Shown here in pieces: positions 1-11,392 of a stretch of DNA of 64,000 bases. The position numbers were made by a program, and so were the translations under genes. Below the pieces are notes generated by a model. It was given only the letters and a program-made list of their open reading frames with translations, was not told the DNA's origin and did not search any database. This DNA is from Zea mays (lineage: Eukaryota; Streptophyta; Magnoliopsida; Poales; Poaceae): NCBI RefSeq assembly GCF_902167145.1, contig NC_050102.1, positions 13,392,850 through 13,456,849 on the forward strand. The letters are read 5' to 3'. Position 1 is the stretch's first letter, and every line of letters starts with the position of its first letter.

Positions 1-264
1 ATATAACAAGGGGTATATATATAGATATAGATATATAGAAGATATAGATGGATAGATAGATATGATAGAATAGAATAGATAACTTACAATTTTGTCTAAA
101 AGAGACTAAATCACTGCTAAGTTTGGTCTTTGGTGAATACTTGCCAGTGAATTGGTTTTCGCTATAGTATATATATAAGTATACACTCTTCTAGGATTAT
201 AGTATATATAAGTATACACTCTTCTAGGATCGGTCGTGAGGAGTTCCTTAACATTTCTTGCGAC
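1..264 (+). promoter_or_regulatory. Upstream region of MEG copy A, with a duplicated TATA segment
   Basis: The first 80 bases are a GATA/TAGA-rich simple repeat. Bases about 163-197 and 198-230 are two near-identical copies of a segment holding a TATATATAAG or TATATAAG box followed by ACACTCTTCTAGGAT. The second MEG gene has a single copy of the same segment (from about 49656), so the second TATA box here arose by a local tandem duplication. The region from about 80 to 264 aligns loosely with the upstream region of the second MEG gene. The promoter role is inferred from position and TATA content. Confidence 0.6.
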
Positions 265-779
265 ATGGAGTACAAAAAGAGGGTGGATGCGCTAGTGTTT
301 TTCTCTTTACTTCTCCTAGGATACTTTGCTGCTCATGCGCATGGGAACGGTAAGTGAAAACTATACAGACATGTGTGTGCATGCTTAGATAGTGTAGACA
401 ATTTAGAAGATGTTATTATATGATACCATGTGTGTATCATGGCGAATTGCTAATATATCAAAATCCCCTATGTTAAATTACTCAAATAATTTGGACATAT
501 CTACAAATGAGTAGATCTTTTGCTAAAATAATTTGGGATGTAATTATTCTCGAGGCATTTGTTGGTAACAGAACTCTTATCCTTTACCTTCTACTAGGTC
601 ATGTCACGGATGATGTCAATGTTTCTGCTCCAGCTGAAGAAGGAATTTTGCGAGAAAAAAGAGCACAATGCGCTCAAGGGTTTCTTCCATGCAAAGATAA
701 CAAGTGCTACTGTTGCATTGGGGGCCGAACTCATGATTGCTACTATACGATGGCTCAGTGTAGTCATGCATGCTTCTAA
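265..779 (+). CDS. MEG-family small cysteine-rich secreted peptide, copy A (two exons)
   Basis: Exon 1 is 265-349 and exon 2 is 598-779. The intron 350-597 starts GTAAGT and ends CTACTAG. The spliced product is 88 residues. The N-terminus (MEYKKRVDALVFF...) is a charged start followed by a hydrophobic stretch, a secretion signal probably cut near residue 25. The mature part ends in an eight-cysteine domain containing PCKDNKCYCCIGGRT and a terminal HACF. This matches my recollection of maize MEG1 (maternally expressed gene 1), whose peptides are secreted in the basal endosperm transfer layer and affect nutrient uptake by the kernel; the family is related to ESF1 peptides. The frame is intact and the splice sites are canonical, so it looks functional. 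A paralogue lies at 49721-50223. Which MEG member this is cannot be settled from the sequence alone. Confidence 0.9.
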
Positions 780-1416
780 TCAAAAATTAAGATCACTGTT
801 TTTATATACAATGTAATGGTAGGCAATGCTATTAATAATACATAAGGGAATTTTAGTTTTGGTATTAGAATTTTTCTGATTGACGAAATTTAGTCAGACC
901 GATACTAGAGGCTTTTGAATGCGACATGCCTCATCAGGGGAAAGTGGCTCCTAAAGCCGATCTTGCACACTAGGAGCAGGGTTCTCCAAGCCAAGAAACT
1001 TCCCTCTAAGCCAAGAAACACCCCAGAAAGGGAAGGAGGTGGCCCCGAACGAGGGTGGATCAAGTGGGGCTCGCAAGAGGTCACCCGATTACAAAGACTC
1101 CTCACAAACAGCAACGACAAGGTCATTAGGACCTTTTAGGGGCACATGGCACTGATCATGATAGTTAGACTTCCTTGTTATACTTTCTTTCTTTGTCGCA
1201 TCCTTACATCTATTTTATCTGCCCTATGATGTCAGCTCTTGCACATGATAGTCATGCCCGAGCATCTACTTTTGGCTCTACCTTGCAACGGGTTGAGACC
1301 CCTACTATGTTCATCCATGACCAAGCACAACCACCACCAAACACTGTAAGTTATGGTCCTTCCCTTAGGGGCCAGGGAGTGATTGGATGTGCCCAGTCTC
1401 CCTCCGTGGCCGCGCC
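780..1416. other. MEG copy A 3' flank, then unassigned sequence
   Basis: Up to about 870 this matches the 3' flank of the second MEG gene (for example GGCAATGCTATTAATAATA), so it is part of the original gene duplication. Beyond that no gene is recognised. A plus-strand reading frame from 1175 is interrupted at 1417 by the hAT-type element and is open again in 1953-2097. The interrupted protein resembles nothing I know and may be from an older transposon. Confidence 0.4.
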
Positions 1417-1944
1417 TAGAGATGGCAATGGGTATATACCCATCGGGTACTATCATCACATATTCATATCCGTCAAAAAAATTCTACTCGTCGGGTTACA
1501 CATATAAGGTCGCGGGTATAGAATTGTACCCGTACTCGTGCGGGTAACTTTACCCGTCGGGTTACCCATACCTGATAGAAAAATCTAAAACACTAATGTT
1601 CCAATTACTAAAAATGTCAAACAAACACATAAAAAATGGTTCAACTTAAAATACAACAAACCATTTGATTACATAACTTGATAGGTAAACCGACAATAAA
1701 TGGAGAAGTATTTTCTACAAAAGACGACTTTAATTACATGGTAAATAATGATATCATGCAGGTATATTTTATCCATGGGTACACAGGTATGGGTAGTACC
1801 CATCCATACTCGTACCCGCCTACCCGACGGATAGAGATTCTCTCTCATAAGCATACCCGTGGGTAAAGAAATCATCTCATACCGCCTTTATATCGGGTAA
1901 AACTCGTCGGGTATTTGGGTTTCGGGTACCCACTGCCATCTCTA
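1417..1944. mobile_element. Non-autonomous hAT-type element (528 bp)
   Basis: The termini are inverted repeats: TAGAGATGGCAATGGGTA at the left and the complement of TAGAGATGGCAGTGGGTA at the right, one mismatch in 18. An 8-bp target duplication flanks it (GCCGCGCC at 1409-1416, GTCGCGCC at 1945-1952, one mismatch), as expected for hAT transposases. Both subterminal parts are rich in ACCCG/CGGGT motifs in both orientations, a usual feature of hAT transposase binding regions. There is no transposase, so it would need one supplied from elsewhere. Confidence 0.85.
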
Positions 1945-1952
1945 GTCGCGCC

Positions 1953-2235
1953 TCAAACACTGGTGTTGACTTTGACTGCCTCTAGGGTCGATGTTGTATC
2001 TAGTTTCGCCTTCAGTGCTGGGGAAATCTTTAGTTCAACGTTTAGTGGTGGGATCGTCACTAAGTCCACAATCATTAGATATGACATGTGTGGATAAGGC
2101 ACCAGGCCTAGATGCTATGGGTTTGAGTTCCCCAATAACTACATATAGGGGGGATGCTTTGAGGCCATTAGTGTTGTGAGAACCAACACTACCTCCAACT
2201 AACACCCCACTAAATCAAGGATACGACATCGTACA
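1953..2235. other. Unassigned sequence between the hAT element and copia element X
   Basis: Continues the reading frame interrupted by the hAT element as far as 2097, with more open frame to 2179 in another phase. No protein family is recognised. It ends at the TG that opens the 5' LTR of element X. Confidence 0.3.
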
Positions 2236-3631
2236 TGTAAGGAAAATGGACCCTGGGCCATTTGGCTCAAGAGGTTTTGGTGTTTGATGATCAACATAAC
2301 ATGTGGACTAATGTGTTTGTTAGTGTTTATGTTTATAGTTCACAGGATGATAAGAGGATTGGACTAAGACACTGAGGATGAAATACCTCAAAAGAAGACA
2401 TAAAAAGAGCTTAGAAGTCCGAGACTCAAGAACAAAAGAAGCCCAAAGAATCAGGAAAGAAATCCATGAAGGCGGCAGTCAGCCAGCGCACTGGTGGTGC
2501 ACTAGACACGAACAGTAACCTATTCAGTGTGCACCGGACTATCTGGTGGGACACCGGGCAGTCTGTGCAGAGAGACCCACACCGGGCGCTCTTGGGCTGT
2601 AGCACCAGACTATCCAGTGTGCATCGGACTATCTGGATAACGGTCGGATCCAACGGTCGACTGCTACAGACCCCAATGGTCGGCTGACATGGACAGGGCA
2701 CCGGACAGTGAACAGTGCATGCCTGGTGTGCATCGGTCTGTCCGGTGTGCCCGTCGACAGAAAGTTGTTGCTTCTGTCCAACGACTAGAATTGTGGGGGA
2801 GGATATAAATACCCCCAACCGGTCATTTCATGGTGTGGGAGCCCAAGCAACATACCAACACATAGTATAAACATTTCCAGGTGCTCATACACCCAAGTGC
2901 TTAATAGAATCACTCGGTGATTAGCGTAGATGCTTTGCAAAGTGCTTAGGTTAGTTAGACCGCATTAGCGCATGCTCTAGGTGAATCCTAGTTAGTTGAG
3001 TGAGTTTAGAAAAACCACACAACCCATCGGCTCTTGCATGAGACGTTGTAATTGTACCGAGTGGGGCGAGAGTCTTGCGAGACCGTGACAACCGAGTTTG
3101 TGTGACGGCCGCCACCATATACCAGAGGGAACGAGGCTCACGGCATTTTTGGCCGAAAGCTCGATAGTGGAGACGGCGGGGAGCGTCTGAAAGGAGTCGG
3201 AAGCGGAGCACCACTTGCGCGTGGAGAAGGCCCGTGACTCTCTACGGAGTTACTTGAGCGTGGAGCTTGGCCCTCGCATGGGCTTTCCTTTGCGTAGGGG
3301 CACCAACGAGGATTAGTCGGAACCTTGCGTAGTTCCGGATACCTCGGAAAAAATACCAGTGTCTTCCACGAGAGTTTGCATCTCTACCTTACTCTTTACC
3401 TTCCAGATTTATATTAAGTATTTAAGTTTCAATCTTGTCTTTCTAGTTAGATTATTTAGATTGAAACTTAGCCTTTGTGGTAGAGATAGCAACACTTAGA
3501 CAAAACTTAGTTTGCACATTCTAGATTAATTATTTGCATAGGTTTTGTTCTAGGGACTCATTTGAGGCCTAGTTTAGAAAGAGTTTTAAAAGTCCTAATT
3601 CACCCCCTCTTAGGCGTCACAGTTTCCTACA
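2236..3631 (+). repeat. 5' LTR of copia element X
   Basis: Starts TGTAAGGAAAATGG and ends TTTCCTACA, directly followed by the primer-binding site at about 3633-3648. Bases about 2490-2750 hold several degenerate copies of the CCGGACTGTCCGG dyad. GAGGATATAAATACCCCC near 2805 supplies the TATA box. It is about 157 bp longer than the 3' LTR because bases 3333-3489 are missing from the other copy. Confidence 0.85.
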
Positions 3632-3714
3632 ATTGGTATCAGAGCCTAATTTGGCTCACTTGAAACGCTTTAGCTTCACCGCTAAAAGAGCCGACGCTTT
3701 TTAGAGAAAAGGGG

Positions 3715-5520
3715 ATGGATAGCCATAGGACACCACACTTTGATGGCACTAACTTCCCATATTATAGTGCTAGAATGGCTTGTTTCCTAGAGGCCGTTGA
3801 TCTAGGTGTTTGGAGAGTCACTCGTGACGGGATGAAACCACCCAAGAATCCCGAGAAACCCACCACGAGTGAGGAAAAATAAATTCATTTAAATGCTAGA
3901 GCCAAAAATTGCTTGTATGAATCTCTTAGCACGGATATTTTTAATCAAGTTTTTACATTAAAAACTGCTAATGAGATTTGGCTAAAATTGCATGAGCTCC
4001 ATGATGACACATCCAATGTTCGTGAGCAAAAACATTGCCTGGTCTCAAATGAGTATAATTATTTTGCTATAAAGGATAATGAGCTTGTTAGAGACATGTA
4101 TTCTCGTTTGAATCTAATCATCAATGAGCTTAATTATATTGGCATTAATAAGCTAGGTGATGTGGACATTGTGAGGAAGATTATCTCCCTACTACCACAA
4201 CAAAGATATGGGAGCATCATCACCATTCTTCACAACATGGAGGACATGAGTCAAATGACCCAACCATTGTGATTGGGAAAATAGCGGCATTTGAGATGTC
4301 ACGAAAAATGGTTCGACGAGAGGAGCCAACTTCTTTAAGGACATATGCTTTTGCATGTGATGAAAAGAGTAAATGAAAGAAGAAGGCTCCCGCTCCGAGT
4401 TCCTCAAGTGATGAAGAGGAAGAAGAAGGAAGTGATGATCATGAAGATAATCAACCATCAACATCATCCTCCGAGGACAAAGAAACAATCTAATGCGTCG
4501 GAAAGGTAATGATCCGCAAGATTAATCTAATGGGTGTGCCCTTGCAGGTCGAGGATCTTCTCTTTAACATTAATAGGAAAAAGCAAAGAAAGAGAGGATG
4601 CTTCGCATGCGGGGAGAAGGGCCACTTCAGGGACAGTTGTCCAAATATGGCCGAACCCACAAAGAGGAGGAGCAAAGGCAAGGCGCTCACAAGTGTCAAA
4701 ACTTGGGATGACTCTTCAAGCGAAGATGAACCTCCAAGGACGCGTAGCCATCGATCCTCATCACGCTCATCACGGTCATCATGCAAGTGCCTTATGGCAA
4801 GAGGTAAAATGAGTATTCCATCCTCTAGTGATGATAGCAGTAGTGATGATGAAGGTGAGGGAAAGCCCTTCATAGATGAGCTTGCGAAAGCCGTAAAAAA
4901 TTTTTAGGATGTATGTACTAAACAAAAGGCTCAACTTAAAACTTTGAAAAATAAGTTGATTAGCTCTCAAAATGATTATAAATGTTTGCTAGAAAAATTT
5001 GAAATTTTTGCAAATTTGAATTGTGAGCTATCAACTAAAATTGAGCAATTAGAGTCTAGTGCTCCATCCTTAACTACTGATGATGGCCTTAACAAAAAGA
5101 ATGAAAAACTTAAGGCTAAGTTGGCTAGCTCTCAAGAAGCTATTGAAAATTTGCTAGGGAAAATGGAAATTCTTAGCATACATAATAATGAGCTAACTAC
5201 TAACCTAGAAAGTATCAGTAGCACCTCAGGAGTATCTTTGGTTGAAATACCTGAAATTATTAAGAAAGATGCTTCTCCTTCTTGTTTTGATTTAATTGAT
5301 GATTCTAACCCCTGCAACTAAGTTCTTGTTGAGAATATTGTTGTAGAAACATGTTCAAATGAGGTTGCAAAGGAGAATGAGCAATTAAGGCAAGAAGTGG
5401 CTCGCCTTGGCAAGGCTTTGTATGACAAGAAAGGCAAAGCCAAACAAATCCAACCTCCTCAGGATAACACCACTGCAAGAGTGAACAAGCATATGGAGGG
5501 AGAAACTGTGATCTGTAGGC
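3715..5520 (+). pseudogene. Copia gag of element X, first part (broken)
   Basis: The ATG at 3715 opens a UBN2-type copia gag (MDSHRTPHFDGTNFPYY...). An in-frame TAA at 3880-3882 follows, then an open stretch to 4272 with the typical nucleocapsid-precursor sequence, after which the frame is lost. Further on, a CCHC zinc knuckle (CFACGEKGHFRDSC) is encoded at 4599-4640, followed by an acidic serine-rich segment and a coiled-coil region to about 5321. The gene is cut at 5520 by element A inside a second CCHC knuckle; the remaining codons resume at 46051. The product would form the retrotransposon particle. Stops and frameshifts make it non-functional. Confidence 0.85.
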
Positions 5521-6191
5521 TGTTGGTCACTTGTTCTCAAATGCTGTGAGTCAAGAACAAGGCAACACAATTGTTAATCATTAAAGACCTTCGTCCTTTG
5601 AAGCATTTTTTCCTTGTGGGTATAATGCTTCTTAGACGAAGGTCAAGAAGGACATACCTTCATCATATCAATACCAAGATAGGAATGCGAAGGGATAAGT
5701 ATAATAATTATATCTTAATAATTCATTTATTCTTGCATTCCATAAAACATACATGAATATCAACAATGTTAATATTACATTGATACCTTCGTCTTGCTCG
5801 AAGGTGAGGATGCGAGAGAGTGAATACAATCCAGCGTGAACAGTACGTTGCTACTGTTCATCTATTTATAGGCACGAGACACAGTCCGGGTAAAAGTACA
5901 TTTATATCCCTGACATCTATTTATAATCATAACATGAATCATCAAGGATTAAATAGTCTTCTTCCCCTTTTCGGTCATCATGGTCTTCGTCATCATATTA
6001 AGCCGAAGCTCTTTCGGCTACAGCTTCGGTGACTATTCTTATCACCTTCGGGTTACATCTTCACATCGTATATCTTTGCCATAAGAGAAGACCTTTATGC
6101 CGAAGCCGAAGCCCCCTGTAATAATCCATATACTGGAAACACATGATTAATCACATTTTTGAGGACCTTTGGAATAGGAAGGCCCCCAACA
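5521..6191 (-). repeat. 3' LTR of element A (left-hand copy, 671 bp)
   Basis: Read on the minus strand it starts TGTTGGGGGCCTTCC and ends GTGACCAACA. A TATA box (CCTATAAATAGATGAAC on the minus strand) lies near 5860-5873. It aligns to 38102-38584 plus 45880-46045, which carry a small deletion relative to this copy. The complete LTR here shows that element D landed within the other copy. Confidence 0.9.
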
Positions 6192-6356
6192 GTAGCCCCT
6201 CGCTGTATTGATTTGTTTCTTTGCAACAAATTTAGACTACGAGGTGAACGAAGACCTTTAGCCGAAGGTCCAAAAAAATACCTTCCCTTCGCTAGAATAG
6301 CGAATGTCACTGACATGCGGGACCCACCAAACCGTGGGGTGCTAGACATATAAATA
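6192..6356 (+). promoter_or_regulatory. Antisense-gene promoter region of element A, with TATA box
   Basis: Lies between the LTR and the antisense gene. TATAAATA at 6349-6356 is 128 bp before the ATG at 6484. The same layout, with TATAAATA reading away from the LTR, is present in elements B (25944-25951), C (32571-32578) and D (45032-45039). The block upstream (GGTCCAAAAAA, CTTCCCTTCGCTAGAATAGC, GGGACCCACC) is also recognisable in C and D. Conservation in position and orientation argues for a real promoter. Confidence 0.65.
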
Positions 6357-6483
6357 GGAGGTTGCATTGAAAACATTTCTTGTGCCATTTCAGTTGCTTG
6401 CATTGCGCTTGTCTTTTTTAACTTACTTGCTTTGTTGAGTTTGATTGAATTTTAACCTTCGGCATTTCAACAACCATCGACTA

Positions 6484-8298
6484 ATGGCTGATGAGAAGAA
6501 GGTTGTTGATCCGGCGCTGTCCGGGTTTTATGAAGCTATGGAGAAAACCAATGCGGAGAAGATTGCACATGAAATGCTAGCTGGGATATCTGAGGGTTCT
6601 AGTGAAAGTGTAAGTTTTGATGTACAAAGTGGGAATGAAGATGCCAAAGATCAGCCCTGGAGACCAAGCCATGTTGTCTTCGGGAAATCAACTATTAAGC
6701 AAGGGCAAATTGATGTAATGAAGGGGATGTACTTTCGTGATATCTCAATTGTGTGGGCTGGAGGAGAAAATAATGTCCCTCTGCCTGAAGCTGATGAAGT
6801 AGTACTTTATAGAAGCTTCATGAAGGCAGGGCTTTGGTTCCCTTTGGATAAATTACTAGTCGAATTCCTGAAGACCTTCAAAATTTATCTTCATCAACTT
6901 ACTCCCGAAGATATCATTAAGGTGGGGATATTTATATGGGCCATGAGGAGCCAGGGATTAGAACCAAATGCAAAATGTTTCTGTAACATTCACGAGTTGT
7001 TTTATGAGATGAAGGCTACCAGAAAGGAGCAATATCACAACAACTTCGGTTGCTACAGCTTCGTGCCTCGCTCTGAGGTGAGCTACCTAGTTCCAACATT
7101 TCGGAAGAGATGGTCGGGGGCCTAGATGTAGGAGTGGTTCTACGTGAAGAATGACCTGCCTAAAAGGGAGGACATTAAGGGGATTATTCAACGTCCTATA
7201 TGGTCTCGCTTCGGCATTAGGAGGCCATCCACTGCCCTTGGGAATGATATACAAGCATGCCAGATGGCCTTCAATACAGTATGTACTTACATAGGCATTA
7301 GGAGCACATTGCTTATAAAGTGTGGGCACTCGCAAGTGGGTGGGAAATGCCGAAAGAAGCTGCTGCTGGGTCTAGCCAAGGTGGTTTGGTCTACCTGAAG
7401 TACATGTTCAAATACAGGAGCCAGTTTGATGAGCCAAATGATGACTGGTTAGATGCCATTGAAGCAACCAGTGATGAATTGCTTGGTGCCTACTCAAAGG
7501 CCAAAGATGACGCTATGACAACGACCTTCTGGGCTCGAGGCAAAAAGAGGCTGAATAGAGTATTTGATGTCATCGAGTTTGTATACCCAGATTATTGCTA
7601 TCCATCATAAAAGCAAGGAAAGAAAAGAAAGACGGTTACTTTAGCGACTTCTAGCGCGCCGAGGTCAAAGAAAGTTAAGGTTTTGACACATCGTCCCAAG
7701 CGTATTGTAATGGTCGAAGTGCCGAGGCCTATTGAGGGGTCCTCTTTAGCAACTAAGCCAAATCGCTCTGCTCCTGTCAAAGCTAGGACAGAACCGACTA
7801 AAGGGTCAGAACTGAAAAAAGCAGCAGAGCAACCGAAGGCCCTGAGTCCGTTGCGTGAGATAGAGCTGCCCAAGGCATCAAGGATTCCTGTGGCAACTCC
7901 GAGGAAGAGGAGAATGGCCAGCGTACTGGACGATGTCATGGAATCTGTAAAAATTCCTACTTCAGCGCCTGATATAGAGGGTGAAGTTTTAAAGAAATCT
8001 AGCGAAGCTGGCACGGCGCAAGCTACTTCTGAGGTTGGACCCTCAGTTTCTGCCGAAGCACATCCTTCAGAGGCTGCTTCTCTCACTTTGGAAAAAGAAA
8101 GTGTCCCTGAGAAGTCCAAGTCTCCTGCTCCCGAGACACCTGCCGAAGAGCTGGAGTTTATCGTTCGACATGCTTCAAGGAAGCAATTGTCGAAGGAGCA
8201 GATTGCCGAAGCTAGACAATATGCTAAGGATCTGAAGTATCCATAAGGATCCTTGGTGTACAGTGGTAGTGATGAAGATGATTTTCTCTATTGCCTAC
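6484..8298 (+). pseudogene. Antisense accessory gene of element A, first part
   Basis: Starts MADEKKVVDPALSGFYEAME. Residues about 100-215 carry the region known as the putative gypsy-type transposon domain (Pfam PF04195), with FMKAGLWFPLDKLLVEFL and LHQLTPEDIIKVGIFIWA. The frame has TAG at 7123-7125 followed by ATG TAG, a frameshift near 7300, and a serine/alanine/proline-rich low-complexity region at about 7620-8200. Element B interrupts it at 8298 and it resumes at 34303. It runs opposite to element A's gag. A comparable gene, called gene23 in maize Grande elements, has been described as encoding a nuclear protein from its own promoter (recalled, not checked). The start was chosen because element D has the same first residues. 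Confidence 0.75.
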
Positions 8299-8511
8299 TG
8301 TTGGGGGCCTTCTTCTTCGCCGAAGGTCCTCTAAGCAAAAACACCTTCGGCAGGATGATATGCAAAGAGACATAACGCGAAGGTATATGCTGAAGCTACA
8401 ATCCAGGGAGCTTCGGCATGACGACACGCCTTGAGACGAAGGGCAGCACCGACTTAAAGAGGGAAAGACCATTTAGTCCATGATAACTTATGTCATGTTT
8501 ATAATTAGTTA
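8299..8511 (+). repeat. 5' LTR of element B, first part
   Basis: Starts TGTTGGGGGCCTTC and matches the first 214 bases of the 3' LTR at 33659. It breaks at ...ATTAGTTA (8511), exactly where the Helitron starts; the second part resumes at 17433. Confidence 0.9.
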
Positions 8512-8986
8512 TCTCTACTACTTATTAAGTAAGCAATAGTAGTCTGCCTTTGACTCGTTCTGCCGTTCTGCCTCTGACCCGTTCTGCCTCCTGTCGTACA
8601 GCCCCGCGCCAAAAAATCATCTTGTTGTGGCACCAGAGATGTTAGTCTGAACAACAAACAATACACACCAACGCTTATAAGTCACGTTTCGACGCTTTGG
8701 GTGGCCGATATGGCACTAATCAAATAACACCATAGCAGTCCCTATATCCGAGCGGTGTATGCGGCCCAAGGATGGTGCGGCCCATTCTGCAGCCCATCTT
8801 TCAGATTGTTGATAACGACCAAATGGCTGGCAAGTCACAGAAAGAAACGACCAAATTAGCAAGCAGGCAGTTACAGACGCGGCCGCGACGGCACATCGCC
8901 GCCGTAGTCCTTGACCTTGCTCCACAACCCCAGCCCGACTCGGCGTCCTCCGCCACCCTCCTCCTGGGCAGCGCGGGCGGGGGGAT

Positions 8987-9153
8987 ATGGCATCGAAGGA
9001 CGTGGTGGGCAAGAGCAGGGGCGACACGGCCGTCACCACCATCGTCAACCTGGCGGAGGAGGCCAAGCTCGCGCGCGAGGGGGTCAAGGCGCCCGGCCAC
9101 CAGATCCTCACCATCTGCAAGTCGCTCATCGCCGGCGGCTTAGCAGGCAGAGT
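8987..9153 (+). pseudogene. Captured first coding exon of a mitochondrial adenine nucleotide carrier (ADNT1-like)
   Basis: The ATG at 8987 opens MASKDVVGKSRGDTAVTTIV, followed by NLAEEAKLAREGVKAPGH and ICKSLIAGGLAGRV, with a GTGAGT donor at 9154. This resembles the N-terminus of plant ADNT1-type mitochondrial carriers, whose first transmembrane segment has SL(V/F)AGGVAGGVSRT. Only this exon is present; no later carrier repeats were found, so the fragment cannot make a transporter. The frame is intact to the donor. GC-rich leader sequence lies just upstream. Confidence 0.75.
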
Positions 9154-10844
9154 GTGAGTCCCCTTCTCTTGGCTCGCCTCCACCTCTGCCCCGATCCTCT
9201 GTCTCTCGTCGTCAGTCGTCACCGTCCCGCTCCTCCAGACCTCCTGGGCTTCGATTTGTCCTCACGTGCGTCTGCCACTCCGTTGGTCTACCCTGATTGG
9301 GTTCGGCTTCCTGGGGATTTTGTTGTCGTAGGCTACCCAGAGTTTCGATCCGTGTAGGTGTTCTCAGGCTCCTGGTACAGGGAATTGGGGGTTTCCGTGA
9401 TGCTTGGCACGGGGTGTGCGTGCTTGGCCTGGCTTCTCTCAGCTTTATGCCCGATCGTTGGGCGCCGCCCGTGTGATTTGGGTTGGATTCGCACCGGTCT
9501 TAAACCCTGCACGCGAGCCACCACTCAGATCTCGGTCCGTTGACTGGTCCCTTGGTTTGATTCGCTGAGAAGCCACATGAGGAAATACCTCGACATCGGG
9601 CGAGATTCTTCTCCACTGATCCAAACCATTTGCCAGGGGGATGCTCCAGTTTTGGTTGATCTATTATTATTTCTCTGGACAAGATTCCATTCCCCCAAAA
9701 ATAATGCGTATGCGTCTTTGCCAATTGCCATATTGGTCCCCTTTTCACCTTTTTAATTGTGCGTTTTGTTCCTTCTCAATATTGCTGTTAAATAAATTGC
9801 TAGGCGATGCGTTCAGTGTTCTGCACAGAGTCCCCTGACCAGGGGATGAATTTGCTTCTGCGAAGGAAATTGTAAATCTGTGACATAATGACCTGTCTTT
9901 CTGGTTTGGTCAGTGCTATGTAATAACCAACAGATCCACCTGAAATGGAACAATTCGCCACTGACTTCATGCATCAGAATTTTGCTGTTGATGTCTCTAT
10001 CCAGCCACCTTAACTAATTGGTATTAGTTTAGATATATTCATTTTTTTGAGTAGTATACTGTTCTTCCTGTTGTCACCTGTCATCACTGCCATCATCTAC
10101 ATCACCAACACTGAAGGCCTACCAGCATTTACTTTATTTGATACACTTTGTTGGTACAAGACTATGGTGACTTGATCTTGTCTTCCTTTGCTACTTGGAA
10201 TATCTTCTCCTAGGGGAGGGGCACTAGCGGACAGCTCGGCAACGGTGAAATAGTCGAAAGGTGGTTCTTACCCCGCGTGCAAGCTCAGTGTCTATGTCTT
10301 CCCCCGCCCCTTGTAGGAACACACCTGTGCTGATCTGATCTGATCTAACAACTTACGTCTCACCATCCTGAAGGAACACGCCTGTGTTGATCGATGCCCA
10401 GAGCTCAGACGGTTCTGCCTGCAAGAAGCTGGAGTCATCCACGACAGCCCTGTTCGCAGGTCTGGTTCGTCGTCAGACTCTGACTCTCTCTACTCTCTTA
10501 ACAAATAGCAAATGGTTCCTCATTGTAATCTACGCAATATTCGGGTGTCCTCTTTCATACATGCTTTGGTAAAGACTGTTGTACCATGCGATGAGGTTTC
10601 TCTTCAATCTATTCCAGGTTTCGATCATTATTGAACAACAGTTCATGGATATGCAAATTTTGAATTTGATTCTCTGATGCCCACAGAACTGAAAGCGTGG
10701 TAACCTTCGACCAGTTCTTCATCTTCTGTATTTCCATAGCTTGAATTTTCTCGCTCTCCAACTTATCACTAGAACCACAAATAGATTACGAAACTTTTTC
10801 TCTTAACAACATAACACATATTTGTACATAAATTACCGTGACAT

Positions 10845-10880
10845 TATATGTTCCCGTTGCAACGCACGGGCACTCACCTA
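10845..10880 (+). other. Internal Helitron 3'-end-like sequence, ending CTAT not CTAG
   Basis: CCCGTTGCAACGCACGGG can form a 5-bp stem (CCCGT/ACGGG) and is followed by CACTCACCTA then T. It closely resembles the true 3' end at 17432 but has CTAT in place of the required CTAG. About 200 bp of AT-rich sequence separates it from an internal 5' terminus at 11080. Confidence 0.7.
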
Positions 10881-11079
10881 TTTAAAATATAAGTGTTTAG
10901 TTTAGTAGAACAACACCTTAGGAGAAACTTTGTGTGCTGCATTTCATGCCAAAGTGTAATTTTGTTTGGTATCACATTTCAATTATTTTGATATGACCTA
11001 AAATAAATCAATACATTCATACGTATATAAATATGCAACTATATCTAAATAAAAAGGAATAAATAAATAAATAAATAAA

Positions 11080-11096
11080 TCTCTACTACTAATTAT
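11080..11096 (+). other. Internal Helitron 5'-terminus-like sequence
   Basis: TCTCTACTACTAATTATG matches the maize Helitron 5' consensus as well as the outer terminus at 8512 does. It lies after an (AAAT)n run. Together with 10880 and 17432 it gives the order 5'-3'-5'-3', so two Helitron units lie head to tail. Confidence 0.7.
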
Positions 11097-11392
11097 GTCC
11101 CTATTGTAGGCGTCCACAATTTGCATGGCGCACGGTTCTGCCATCTCCCTCTGCGCTGCATCAACGACCGCGGGTTCTGCCTCTCCCTCACACTGCGCCG
11201 CCTGCCCCCGCCGCACCCCTCCACCTCGCCCCTTCCCCAGCCGTGGATCCACCGTACCCCCCGCCCTGGCGCCGCGGTTCCCCGCCATAGACGCCCTGGA
11301 TCCACCTCCTGCTCCTCTCCCCATCACTACGCCGCACACCTCCACCGCGCCCCCGTCCCCGTCTCCGGCGGCGGTTGCGGGGCTCACGCCGG

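Noticed and set aside
2231..2235. GTACA as target duplication of element X
   Set aside because: It is not found after the 3' LTR, whose end is itself unclear.
3632..3650. TGGTATCAGAGCC as part of a tRNA gene
   Set aside because: It is the primer-binding site following an LTR; no tRNA cloverleaf surrounds it. The same holds at 58505.
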